Positions 24,745 through 34,800 of a DNA stretch of 64,000 nt are shown here, piece after piece (within the stretch, counting starts at the first letter, position 1; every line of letters starts with the position of its first letter). Position numbers and translations under genes: made by a program. The stretch spans positions 1 through 64,000 of the forward strand of contig JAJTWR010000132.1 in assembly GCA_021613335.1 (NCBI GenBank), written 5' to 3'. This DNA is from Whitmania pigra. Lineage: Eukaryota; Annelida; Clitellata; Hirudinida; Haemopidae. A model generated the notes under the pieces. It ran no database searches. It was not told where the DNA came from and saw nothing but the letters and a program-made list of their open reading frames with translations.

Positions 24745-27537
24745 TCACATGCTCATTTTCTTTATACTCGGCAGTTTTTCATCTTTTACTCTTTTTCCTC
24801 TTTCTTGAGTCGGCATTTTCAGGCCTGCTATATTAGAAATTGAATAAGTGAACGACAACATATAGTATCGTTTTAATACATTAAAATTTTGATCGACAAT
24901 AGAATTTGAATTTGCAGTACGGCTAATCCCTGTATTTTGGTCCAGCAAATCGTTAACAGATAACTTAAACGTGCCTCTGTTATTGAAAAACAGACGACTG
25001 ATAAAAGCATTCATCATCATATATTCGGTATCAAAACCCGCTCCTCGCCCGGTTAATTTATTATAGGTAATATCGGTTTGTAATCTAATCGAGCCTGGAA
25101 ACACATAACTAATATCAATATCAGGGGCAAAGATATAATATTTTGCGTTATTGCCAATAGTATAGTTAGCCTTATTTATTGACCCCGAAATACCGACAGT
25201 TAAGTCTACCTTTTCAAGATTAGAAACCAATTTATAACCATTATTAATGGTATACTCGTTGGTAACGTTTTGAATGTTTGAAGTAATGTTGGTTGCCCTT
25301 TTATAAGTCGCGGCAAGGCTAACCTGAAAATTTAATTTGTTTTCTTTGATAAAGGGCAAAGCCAAAACGCTAAATACGTCGGCGCTTATATTTCCGCCAA
25401 CATTGACGTAGCTGTTCCCAATTTTACCGTAGTTTTTATCATCAGGGTTTGTAATGAGGGATTGATTGTTTCCAAATCCGTTAATTGTTTGCTTAACAAA
25501 ACCTCCTAATGTAAGCATGCGAAAACCCATAGGATCAAAAGAATTATATAACACAAATAAATTATTGGTAAACGACGGCTTCAGATTTGGATTACCAATT
25601 AAAATAGTTTGCGTATTGGTATTATTTGGGACAGGCTGTATTTGTGCTATACTTGGCTGATTGGTATTTCCGCGATACCTAACCATTAATTTTTTATTGC
25701 CGGATTTATACCTGAACTGAGCCAATGGGATTAGATTGATAAAATTCTGATTAAATATATTGCCGGTAGTTAGGTTATCATTCTTACGATGGGTTTGCTG
25801 AACCTTTAAGCCGAAATTCCATTTATATGTTTGCTCATTTCCATTTATGCTCATCCCTAAGGTATTAGCAAGCGTTTGGTTTTCATATTGATTGCTTAAA
25901 TCGTAGTTCTTAATATCGTATTGTTGGGTTGCATTATTAAAATCGTACACAAAACGTTGTGATTTGGATTTCATAATCTCGTTTTGGAAATTAAATTCTA
26001 AGTTCAAAATTTTAGATAACGGCTCGGTATAAACCAAGCGTGCAGAATTGTTAAGAGCGTTTGATTTAATATCGTTTTGCTGATCTCTAAAACTTTGCGT
26101 TATGTCGCCTTGAGGGCTGATTAAAGTTTCGGGGTTTTTATTGTAGTTATCTTCGTCGTTATTGTCAATATTGGTGTTTATATTTAATGATATGGTACGC
26201 TTTATGCGTTTAAATTTTTTCCTGATTAACAAATCGTTATAAATGTTTGGCGATTTTGAGTTGGCTTGATAATTTTGCTCGCCTATCGTTTTACCCAACA
26301 AAGTATTACGCGCATAATGGGTTATGTTATTGCCGAAATTTTGGGTATAAGCGATATTGGGTTGTAGTCTTACAGATATTGTTGAATCTAATACGGCATC
26401 TAAAGTAAAGTCAAAACGGTGGTTTAAGCGCTCAGAGGTATTTTTCTGGTCTGATGTTGTGGCGTTTGCATTATTGCCGATAAAGTTTTGCAAATACATG
26501 TTTTTTGTGTCAAAAACCGATGTTTTGTTAAAAAAATAACTTCCGTTAATTTGGGTATTGTTTTTATAAGTGTCGGCAAAGTTAATTCCTCCGGCATTGG
26601 TAGTTGTAATACCCGACTGCGACGCCCCGCCGCCAAAAGCAACAGAAACAAAAGACATGCCGCCGCCCAAACCTCCTCCAAAGTTCTGTTTGTTGGCATT
26701 ATTAAACTGGCCTATTAAAGAAATTTGCTGACTTTCGTTAAAATGATTAACACTAAGGTTTGCATCGTAACGGTTATTTGAACCATAACCTATTGTGTTG
26801 TTCCCTGTCCATCCTTTATTCTTTATTCCGGTTTTGGTAACAATATTCAGGATTTTTTCCCGATTACCGTCATCAACCCCGGTAAATTTCGCCTGTTCAG
26901 ACAGTTCGTCAATAATTTGTATCTTATCTACCAGGTCGGCCGGTAAATTACGGACAGCAGTCAGGGGGTCTTTCCCCATAAAATCTTTCCCGTCTACCTT
27001 AACTCTTTTAACCGTTTCGCCTTGCGTATTTATAACGCCATCTTTAGAAACCCCTACTCCGGGAACCTTTTTCAAAAGATCTTCCACTACTGCGTTTTCT
27101 TTAACCTTCAGGGTTGACGCATTAATCTCAAGGGTATCCTCTTTTACAATTACAAGCGGTTTTTTTCCTTTAATTTCCACCGCTTTCAATTCTTCTTCAA
27201 CATTTTCTAAAGCTATAATTCCTATATCGAGGTTTGATTTACCGGACGAAAGTTCAAAATCTTTCCTAAAAGGTTTAAACCCCAAAAAAGCAACATACAG
27301 CCGATATTTTCCCAAAGCCAAATTTGCAATTTTGAAAGTTCCATCACTTTTTGTCGTTCCTCCGCTTACATTTGCACTGTCGGTAAGGCGTTTAATTGCA
27401 ACCGAAGCAAATTCTATGTCCGATTTATCTTTTGCATTAATAACTTTACCTTGTATCGACCCTTTATTTTGAGCAAGGGTAGTAAAAGAAGAGAAAACTA
27501 AAAAAATGACTGCTGATTTTTTAATATGCGAATACAT
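24745..27537 (-). CDS. outer membrane beta-barrel protein with carboxypeptidase-like N-domain
   Basis: A 930-residue exported protein (signal peptide 1-22, ending TTLAQ). The N-terminus has a carboxypeptidase-regulatory-like domain (GSIQGKVINAKDKSDIEFAS..., about 25-110). A plug-like segment follows (LKVKENAVVEDLLKKVPGVG, VRNLPADLVDKIQIID), then a large beta-barrel (OMP_b-brl_3 type) with many alternating strands to the C-terminus. Such proteins resemble TonB-dependent receptors but lack a clear TonB box and SusD partner. A role in uptake is possible; the substrate is unknown. The nearby feoAB does not prove an iron link because 117 bases separate the genes. Confidence 0.85.
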   Translation of the reverse strand: MYSHIKKSAVIFLVFSSFTTLAQNKGSIQGKVINAKDKSDIEFASVAIKRLTDSANVSGGTTKSDGTFKIANLALGKYRLYVAFLGFKPFRKDFELSSGKSNLDIGIIALENVEEELKAVEIKGKKPLVIVKEDTLEINASTLKVKENAVVEDLLKKVPGVGVSKDGVINTQGETVKRVKVDGKDFMGKDPLTAVRNLPADLVDKIQIIDELSEQAKFTGVDDGNREKILNIVTKTGIKNKGWTGNNTIGYGSNNRYDANLSVNHFNESQQISLIGQFNNANKQNFGGGLGGGMSFVSVAFGGGASQSGITTTNAGGINFADTYKNNTQINGSYFFNKTSVFDTKNMYLQNFIGNNANATTSDQKNTSERLNHRFDFTLDAVLDSTISVRLQPNIAYTQNFGNNITHYARNTLLGKTIGEQNYQANSKSPNIYNDLLIRKKFKRIKRTISLNINTNIDNNDEDNYNKNPETLISPQGDITQSFRDQQNDIKSNALNNSARLVYTEPLSKILNLEFNFQNEIMKSKSQRFVYDFNNATQQYDIKNYDLSNQYENQTLANTLGMSINGNEQTYKWNFGLKVQQTHRKNDNLTTGNIFNQNFINLIPLAQFRYKSGNKKLMVRYRGNTNQPSIAQIQPVPNNTNTQTILIGNPNLKPSFTNNLFVLYNSFDPMGFRMLTLGGFVKQTINGFGNNQSLITNPDDKNYGKIGNSYVNVGGNISADVFSVLALPFIKENKLNFQVSLAATYKRATNITSNIQNVTNEYTINNGYKLVSNLEKVDLTVGISGSINKANYTIGNNAKYYIFAPDIDISYVFPGSIRLQTDITYNKLTGRGAGFDTEYMMMNAFISRLFFNNRGTFKLSVNDLLDQNTGISRTANSNSIVDQNFNVLKRYYMLSFTYSISNIAGLKMPTQERGKRVKDEKLPSIKKMSM

Positions 27538-27540
27538 GAA

Positions 27541-27900
27541 ATTTGATTTTTAACAAAATACTTTCCCTGACCAGATAAACCCCTAAAAATTTGTTAAAAA
27601 ACGTTAAACCGATACAACATTAAAAATAGAGGTATTTATGCCTTGCCTTAGAACGAATAATCCTAAATATAAAGAAGTAAAAGTTTAACCGTTTTAATCT
27701 TATCCTTCAGCCTCCTAACGCAAAACCGATTTCCTTATTACACAACTAAGATATGCACAATATATGAATAAACAAACAACAAGAACAGATTTTAGAGGTT
27801 TATTTTCTAAAAGTTTGCCTGCAAAACATTTATCAACCATAACTACAAAATGATTTGATTCACCGAAAAGGGTTGCTAGTTTAAATTGATTTTAATACGA
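27541..27900. other. intergenic, no supported gene
   Basis: A/T-rich 360 bases between the outer membrane barrel gene (start at 27537) and the rhodanese remnant. No frame or RNA structure stood out. Confidence 0.35.
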
Positions 27901-28103
27901 ATGAACAATCAAAACAAATTGTCTTTTGAAATAGACTCATACGATTTATTTGATGCGATGAGCAAAGACGAAAAAGCTATTCCTAATGCCGTCAATATTC
28001 CGCATCGGGAAATGAATGAAGAGATTACAAAACATTCAGACAAAGCCGCATTTATGTAATATATCGCGAGCCTTATCCGTTCAATAAAATAAGCAAAGCC
28101 TAA
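27901..28103 (+). pseudogene. remnant of a rhodanese-like domain gene
   Basis: An open frame at 27901-28059 encodes 52 residues. It joins the start of a rhodanese-like protein (FEIDSYDLFDAMSKD) directly to a later part of the fold (AIPNAVNIPHREMNEEITKH), skipping the IDVR-type segment expected between them. At the stop, another frame (28050-28103) continues with IYVIYR, which fits the following beta-strand (usually YVVYCDG, carrying the catalytic Cys). So it has at least one internal deletion and one frameshift, and the catalytic cysteine is missing. Family recognition is from memory of related proteins. Confidence 0.6.
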
Positions 28104-28225
28104 CCGAAAAGGGCTATTGTCTCAAAAAACGACAAAAATTAATCGCCGGTTAAACCGAACGCTACATATATAAGAGCAATTCGGCATATTTATTTTTGCC
28201 GACAGGTTGGTTTTCCAAAAAAAAC

Positions 28226-28360
28226 TTAACAAGCTAATTGCTTGGGCGCTGCCTGATATCCATGTTTAGCCGCTTTTGGACACTTGCAAGGGGAGGTAAA
28301 CAGAGCGCAACCATTAATGATTAACGTTAATAACAACAACAGATTTAATCTTTTCTTCAT
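28226..28360 (-). CDS. 44-aa cysteine-rich lipoprotein
   Basis: A short minus-strand gene with ATG at 28360. It encodes a lysine-started hydrophobic signal (MKKRLNLLLLLTLIINGC) with the lipid-attachment cysteine at position 18. A mature tail of 27 residues follows, containing CKCPKAAKHGYQ and a terminal cysteine. It lies just after the gcvH terminator hairpin on the same strand. Short lipoproteins with a CKCP(K)xxKHG-type tail look familiar from Sphingobacteriales, but no function is known to me. The ORF was too short for the usual cut-off. Confidence 0.7.
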   Translation of the reverse strand: MKKRLNLLLLLTLIINGCALFTSPCKCPKAAKHGYQAAPKQLAC

Positions 28361-28378
28361 GGATTATAAGTATTTTAA

Positions 28379-28436
28379 AAAGCGCTAAAACAAACAAATA
28401 TCAGAAAAAAAGATATGCTTGTTGTTTTAGCGCTTA
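28379..28436 (-). terminator. gcvH: strong hairpin terminator after gcvH
   Basis: An inverted repeat with arms of about 22 bases (28381-28402 with 28412-28434, one bulge) and a 9-base A-rich/T-rich loop. On the minus strand it starts about 10 bases after the gcvH stop and is followed by TTTTT. The long stem also works in the plus direction, so it may insulate both ways. Confidence 0.75.
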
Positions 28437-28444
28437 CCTGTTTT

Positions 28445-28825
28445 TTATGCTCCTACTAATGCTTTGTATTCGTCTGCGCTTAAAAGCTCGTCTAACTGCG
28501 CAACATCGCTGATAGCGATTTTAATAATCCATCCTTTACCATAAGGGTCTGAATTAACCAGATCTGGCGCATTGTTTAATTCGGCATTTACTTCTTTTAC
28601 CATACCGGCAATAGGCATAAACAAATCTGAAACGGTTTTAACCGCTTCTATTGTGCCAAATACTTCTTCTTTTGCTACCTCATTACCCAAGGTATTGATA
28701 TCTACATAAACAATATCGCCTAATTCGCGTTGTGCAAAATCAGTAATTCCGATAACGGCTTGGTTGTGGTTTACACTTAACCATTCATGATCTTTAGTGT
28801 ACTTTAGTTCTGGTGGAAAATTCAT
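28445..28825 (-). CDS. gcvH: glycine cleavage system H protein
   Basis: A 126-residue lipoyl carrier protein of the glycine cleavage complex. The lipoylated lysine is in the segment [17 protein letters not shown] (around residue 64), preceded by the typical [11 protein letters not shown]-terminus and followed by [15 protein letters not shown]. It lies downstream of sprA, a common Bacteroidota arrangement, although the function is unrelated. It has its own -7-like box (TAACTTTG) 23 bases before the start. Confidence 0.97.
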   Translation of the reverse strand: MNFPPELKYTKDHEWLSVNHNQAVIGITDFAQRELGDIVYVDINTLGNEVAKEEVFGTIEAVKTVSDLFMPIAGMVKEVNAELNNAPDLVNSDPYGKGWIIKIAISDVAQLDELLSADEYKALVGA

Positions 28826-28847
28826 TTTTTTATTTTCTTTATTTCAT

Positions 28848-28855
28848 CAAAGTTA
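28848..28855 (-). promoter_or_regulatory. putative -7 promoter element of gcvH
   Basis: TAACTTTG on the minus strand matches the Bacteroidota -7 box TAnnTTTG exactly and lies between the sprA stop and the gcvH start. The -33 element (TTTAG) is only approximate. Confidence 0.35.
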
Positions 28856-28878
28856 ACCGATAATCCTTAAATCTAAAA

Positions 28879-31800
28879 CTAATTAAGCGTAAGCCTTAAG
28901 CTAAACCCAAAATTACTAAAAGAGGTTGTAAACGACTGCGAGGTGTATGGTTTGGTTATATTAGAATCATAAAACAGGCGCATATTGAATCGCTGGTTTA
29001 AAACATAATCTATACTCGGGCGTAAGGTTATATTTTTAGCTCCGGAGGATACTTCGGCTGCGATAATATCCGGTCTGTAAATAACCGTTTTACTATCGCG
29101 TATTGCTACGTCTAATTTAAAATTCATATCGTTATCCAACTTTACCGATTTAAGAATACCAAACGGAAATCTGAATTTTGTAGTACGATACCCCAAGCCT
29201 AAAACAACATTGTTTTCGCTCAAATTAGCTAATTGACCATTAGATAAACTTAAAGCCAGCATGCGATTCCGATTAAACTCAAAATTTGCCGAGAGATCGT
29301 TTTTCAATCTTGCGTCTATGCCTATTAGCGGAGCAAATTGTTCTGATAAACTAACTTGCGAAAACTGGTATCGGGGCAAAAAGTTTTGGTTTGCATCGCG
29401 GCTTACGGCAAAGCCGCCAAGTTCTTCGTATTTAAGCACGCTGTTAAATCCGTTAATGTTATAGTTTGAGAGATAGCCGTGGCGTAAAGAAAAGTCCTGA
29501 AATCGCTCTGCAAAAAAAGGAATTTTGATTAACCCGGCGTAATTTATACGCCAGTTTGGAATTGGAATGGACAGAAAACTGCTTAATTTTATTCTTTTAG
29601 CGTCTTTGCCCATATAAGCGGACAAAAAAGAAACAACCATAACATCTTGAGCGTTTTTATTATATCCGTCTGCAAAATCTTCGTTTATGCCGTCAGAATT
29701 AGGGTTTTGCGAGCCTAAGCGTTGAGAAACGATTTGTCTGTTAGCCATAAATTGATTGTACAAACGACTTACAATCCGGTCTTTTTTATCTGAAAAAGCC
29801 GTTTTGAGTATAATTGTAGAAATACTATAATCGCCGGTTGTGTTTGGCGTATAGTTTAAAAACGAACGGCTTAAAACATCGTATTTAAAGTTTGAAGAAA
29901 AGTTTAGCGTGCGGTTTCTGCTTGCGTTCAGGGTAATCCGAAGCTCGGGAAAAGGCTCCATGTTGCCTGTTAACTGAAAATCTTCGCGCAGGGTATTAAC
30001 ATAAAGTTGCGTTTGTAAGGTATCTGTGGTAATCCATCCGTACGAGACAGCCAAGTTTCTAATATCCCGCTGGCTGCCCAATACAAAACCAATCCCTGGC
30101 GCGCCGGTAATATTATCAATCCCGAAAAATCGGGTAGTTGGCAAATAACCAGGCAAAAATGTTCCTTTGGTTTGAGAAAAATCTATCTTAACGCTGCGTA
30201 AACCGGTAACCAGAGCAAGCATTAGCTTTGGAAAGCTAAAACTTTTTTCGTCGGTTTTATTATCGCCCGCTCCAAATTTATTGTAAAGCTTTACAAAATC
30301 TAACGAAGAGTTAACCTTTATGGTTCTGGCATTTTGTATGGTATTACCAAGATTAATATCCGGATTTCTGAGGGTTGATAAAGGCTCTGTTTGCCAGTTA
30401 AAGTTGGCGCCATAACCGGTTGCCACATCTACCCAATCAAATAGGGGTATTTTGCTGACGGGAAGATTGTATCTTATAGAAACATTATGGGTGTAATTTG
30501 TATTCCGGCCCAAATTTTTAATATTTTGCCACAAGGTATCTCGTTTCAGTCCTTCTATGCGACCATCCGGTTCATCTACTACCGAGTGATTAACCGCATC
30601 AAAATCTAAACTTAAAGAGTTGGTTAAATCCCATGCCACCCCATAAGTTCTAGACATCAAAAAGTTTTTACTGAAAGAGGTGCTGATAGGAATATAATTG
30701 TAAGGATCGTTATTTCTAAGAGTGTTTTCAGAATAGAAGCGATCAACATCCATTCTGAAATGGATGGATTTTGGCAACAGGGTAAGATTAAAATCGCGCA
30801 ATAATTTCAGCGCGTTTGATTTTATCAGTTTCTCAAAGAGTAAATAGTTTTTAGGTTGATGTGAAAAATTATACGCTAAAGACGCTTTATACGTTCGCTG
30901 AAGAGCGCTTTCGTTAATAAAATCTCGATGGTTAAAATTGGTTTGAGCATAAGAAACATTAAAATTTTCTATATCCCAAAGATGATATTTTTTATCGGTT
31001 GGCGAACGCTCTTTTCTTACATTGGTAAAAGCTATGCTGCTTCTGTGGGTATAATCTTGCGCAAAATTAAGGATGGAATCCCGTTGTTTTCCGGTTGCAT
31101 TATTTAATGCGTTTTTTAATTCGATATCCGGCGTACGGGGGTCAAATTGCGGGGTTAATATCTGCTTGGAATAGCTTATGAACATCGGAATTTTTACTCC
31201 CGTTTTTGCCGGCAAAAATTTGCCCAATTCTATATTAGACGAAACGTCTATGCCCACATTATCGGTTTTATTGCGCTCAGAAACCCTCTTCTCTAACGAA
31301 CCGAAACCAATGGCAGAATTACTTGCCGAAATATTTAAATCGGCAAAATCTGCCAGTTTGGCCGTTACTCTTGCCGTAGCGGCCCAAGCTCCTCTTTCGT
31401 CAAACCCTGTTAAACGCATCTCGTTGAACCAGATAATTGCGCTTTTATCTAATTCGTCATCATTAGCCGACAAGGCGGCATTATGTATCGGGTTTTTTAT
31501 CCCTAACATGTAAACGCGAACTTTACTCATATCCGGTTGTCCTTTTATAACAATCTGATTTTGCCCGTCAGAATAGGTAAAAGGCATATTGATAGGCCAA
31601 GGCATTCCTGTGGCCGTTTTAGCGTTATTTCTAGCCAATTTAGCTTGTTGGAAAAGCGCCAGTTCTATGTTCATCCTGTTGGCTTTAGGCCAAATAAGCT
31701 CCGGGTCTCTGGAACCGGGGAGCGTTACTTTGAGGGGTTGGTTGTATTCGTAATAATTGTCTTGATTGTCAGCGCCAATTCTGACGAACGCCTGTAGGTC

Positions 31801-34800
31801 GTTATCGTTTAGTGTCAAATTATCCAACGCTTCGGCATGGATAAACATTTCCAAACGTTTATACGATCTAAAATCGTTAATCGTTGTTTTAAAAACCGCG
31901 CGCCCATAACCGTTTCTCAAATTTTTAACCGTTATTGCTAAAGATTGTTCGTTTTGCCTGGTATCGCCTCGGTAATTAGAAAAATTGCGCGCCCGCTCAA
32001 TTCCGGGAGGCACTACATATGGAATTGGTAATCTGCGTCCGTTTTCTTCTATATTTACCGTTGCTAGTTCCATGGTAGATTTATCCGGATTTGCAGGCTG
32101 TATGGAGGGGTCTGCAATAACCTTGTTTGCTTCATTTTTAGGGTTATACCGGCGCCATTCGCCGCGTATAAACTGAAGTTTTGCAAAACGTAGAATAGCC
32201 GTATCGATAAAGTTGGTCATAAACATTCTCATAAAACGTATCGATTTAAAATCCTGGATGCCGCCTACCTGACTATGATATTGCGCTAACGGTATTCTAA
32301 TTTGATACCATGTTACATTTTGGTCATGACCGTTGGCTAACTTCACTGTTGAAACCACTTTATCTGAAACGAAGTTTTTACCAACCGCCAAATCCTCCGG
32401 TTTTATCGAAACCCGATATTGAAAATATTCGTCAGACTGAGACATATTGTTATCCCGGTTTATATCTTCCGCATCGGGTAAGGAGGTCGAGGCTGAATTT
32501 TCCAGCCCTAGTTCTTCAACAGACTGTTGCGAGGTTTTTGCATTTCCTTCGGTGCCATTATAATTTTGATACCGTTGTAATATTCCTGCATTCCGTTGAT
32601 CAAAATTGCTTCCTCGGAAATAGGAATAATTATCTGAAGAGGGATCTTGCTCAAAAGCGTTAGCCGCATCCGGATTCAGTTGCGTTTTAATCTGTTCGAT
32701 AACGGATCTAAATTTTATCCGTTCATTTGCATCCGACAGGCCGTCTAAACCCACATCTTGCGCTTTGCGTACATTAGGGTTGTTATCAAAGGCCGGAGTT
32801 ACCGGCTGTAGTTTGGGTATGCGCCCCCAGTTTGTTTCATCGTATTTTGTAGGGTCATCGGTAGCAGGCAGGCCGTTTTCTAAAGATTTACGCCCGTCTT
32901 TGAGAATATCTTCAGAAATGTTGCCAATGTTTATGTACAATTCTCCGCCCTGCGAGGTTTTTTTATACATAAACGGATCCATGATCCACATCTCAATATA
33001 TTCAAAATTATTCGCCTCAAAATCATTGATATCAACCCTGCGTATAATTCCGCCCCATCTGCCTTTAGGGTTTTGAAGCGTACCGTCTCTATTAAAACCC
33101 GTAGTGACATAATTATATGGCCCGCGTAACATGGGGTAAAAAGCCAAATCTAAAGTAGGGAGGCTTGGGGTTTGCCCGGCGCTAACGTTAATTTCTTTAA
33201 AGGGAAAAACTTCCTGCTCCTGAACCAGTCTTACATAGTGGTTAGACATCGCTTCTTTATCGTTGAGCAAATTTGCCGGCAATTGAGATACGCCCAGTTT
33301 GTAAAATGTAGGGTCGATAGCGTAAAATGCCAACTTGGCCCGATTATAACCATAGGCTAAATTATCGGCGAGTTGCGATTCGGGAAAAAGCTGAGGCGTC
33401 CCCGATATTTGCCAGTTTATGGGGTTTTTTAGGTCAATCACCGAACGCGTTGATTCAAAATCATCCAAATAACTAGCCCCTCCTCTTTGCCCTGCAAAAT
33501 TAAGCGCGGAAGGATGCCCGGGTATAAGCTGGGCAAATTCGCCATAAAAATTAAAAGTCGATTTTTCTTTGGTAGAAATCAGCGGCAGTTTATCGATCAT
33601 TTTGGTCAAAAATCTGGACGACGAATTATAATTTACATCCAAACCAAGCATTTTATTGGAAATAGGTTCTTCTCCATAATTAACTTTAGCCGATATTGGT
33701 TTTTCGGTTAAGTTCATAAAAGTACCTCCGATATTCAGTTTTCTATTAACCCGGTAATCGGCTCTTAAACCAATAAGGGAGCGTTGTTGCAGTCCAAAAG
33801 TTTCGTTACTTTCCGTGCTGATTCGGATAGGTTGACCAGAAGTCAATAAAGCGGTATTCATCAGTCTTACCCGCCCTGCTTGATAATCTACGGTATAATC
33901 TAAGCCCTCAACCAGCGGAAGAGAACCGGAATAAACTTTTACCGAACCTTCGGGCACGTTGATAGAATTTAAGCTGAACTCTGAAGTTATCTCAGACTGA
34001 TAATTTCCTTTGATAAAATAACGGTTTTTATTTGGAAACAACTGTTGGGCAATTAGTTTAACCGAATCGTAAAGTTGCGGATAGGTATATTTATCAATTA
34101 ATATTTGCTCCGAAGTTTGGTTAAATTTATCAGCCAGGTCTTTACCAAAAGGCTCTATAACAGGGAAAACTACCCTGCCGTTTAAAGGATCTATGGTAAT
34201 ATAACCTCTTTTGGCGTTAGTTACAACCAAAGCATTGACCGGATTATTTGTTGGCGGTTGAAGGTTTGTTGAATTATTTTGAGTGTTATTTATGCCCGAA
34301 AAAGCAGAGTTTTCTGTTTCAAAATCGAAAAATCCATCGGGTTTACGCTCTTTTTGCCGGTTCAACCGGTCTAATTGTAAAATGTTGATAAATAGTTTGT
34401 TTTGCGTATTTTGCCCTTCCATCATCACCGGCCGTTCAATTCCCGTATTATCATCCAGCCTGAAAATATCTAATTTAAAATTTGCCGAACTTATGCTGTA
34501 TCCGCCGATATTATAGATATTCTTCATCATCAAATTCCAGGTTGGCAGTTTGGTTTTGGTGGTTTCGTTTTTAAGAAGTTTGGCAAACAAAACCTTTGGC
34601 GTATCCTGATCTTGGGGAACATCGGAAGAAAACTCGCCCACTTGGTACTCTTTCCCCGAATAGGTATAGCGGTATGCCGCCGCCAATACCTCGTCATTAT
34701 TTAATTGAATATTTAAAGAAATGTAGCCCAGTTGCGAATGAAAGGTAAATTCTTTCTCGGTAAGTTTTCTGGCGTAAATCATTTTTGCAAAGTTATCCGT

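Noticed and set aside
26795..27472. 225-codon plus-strand open frame
   Set aside because: It lies fully opposite the outer membrane barrel gene and is serine/threonine-rich, as expected from the antisense of a biased coding region. No domain is recognisable.
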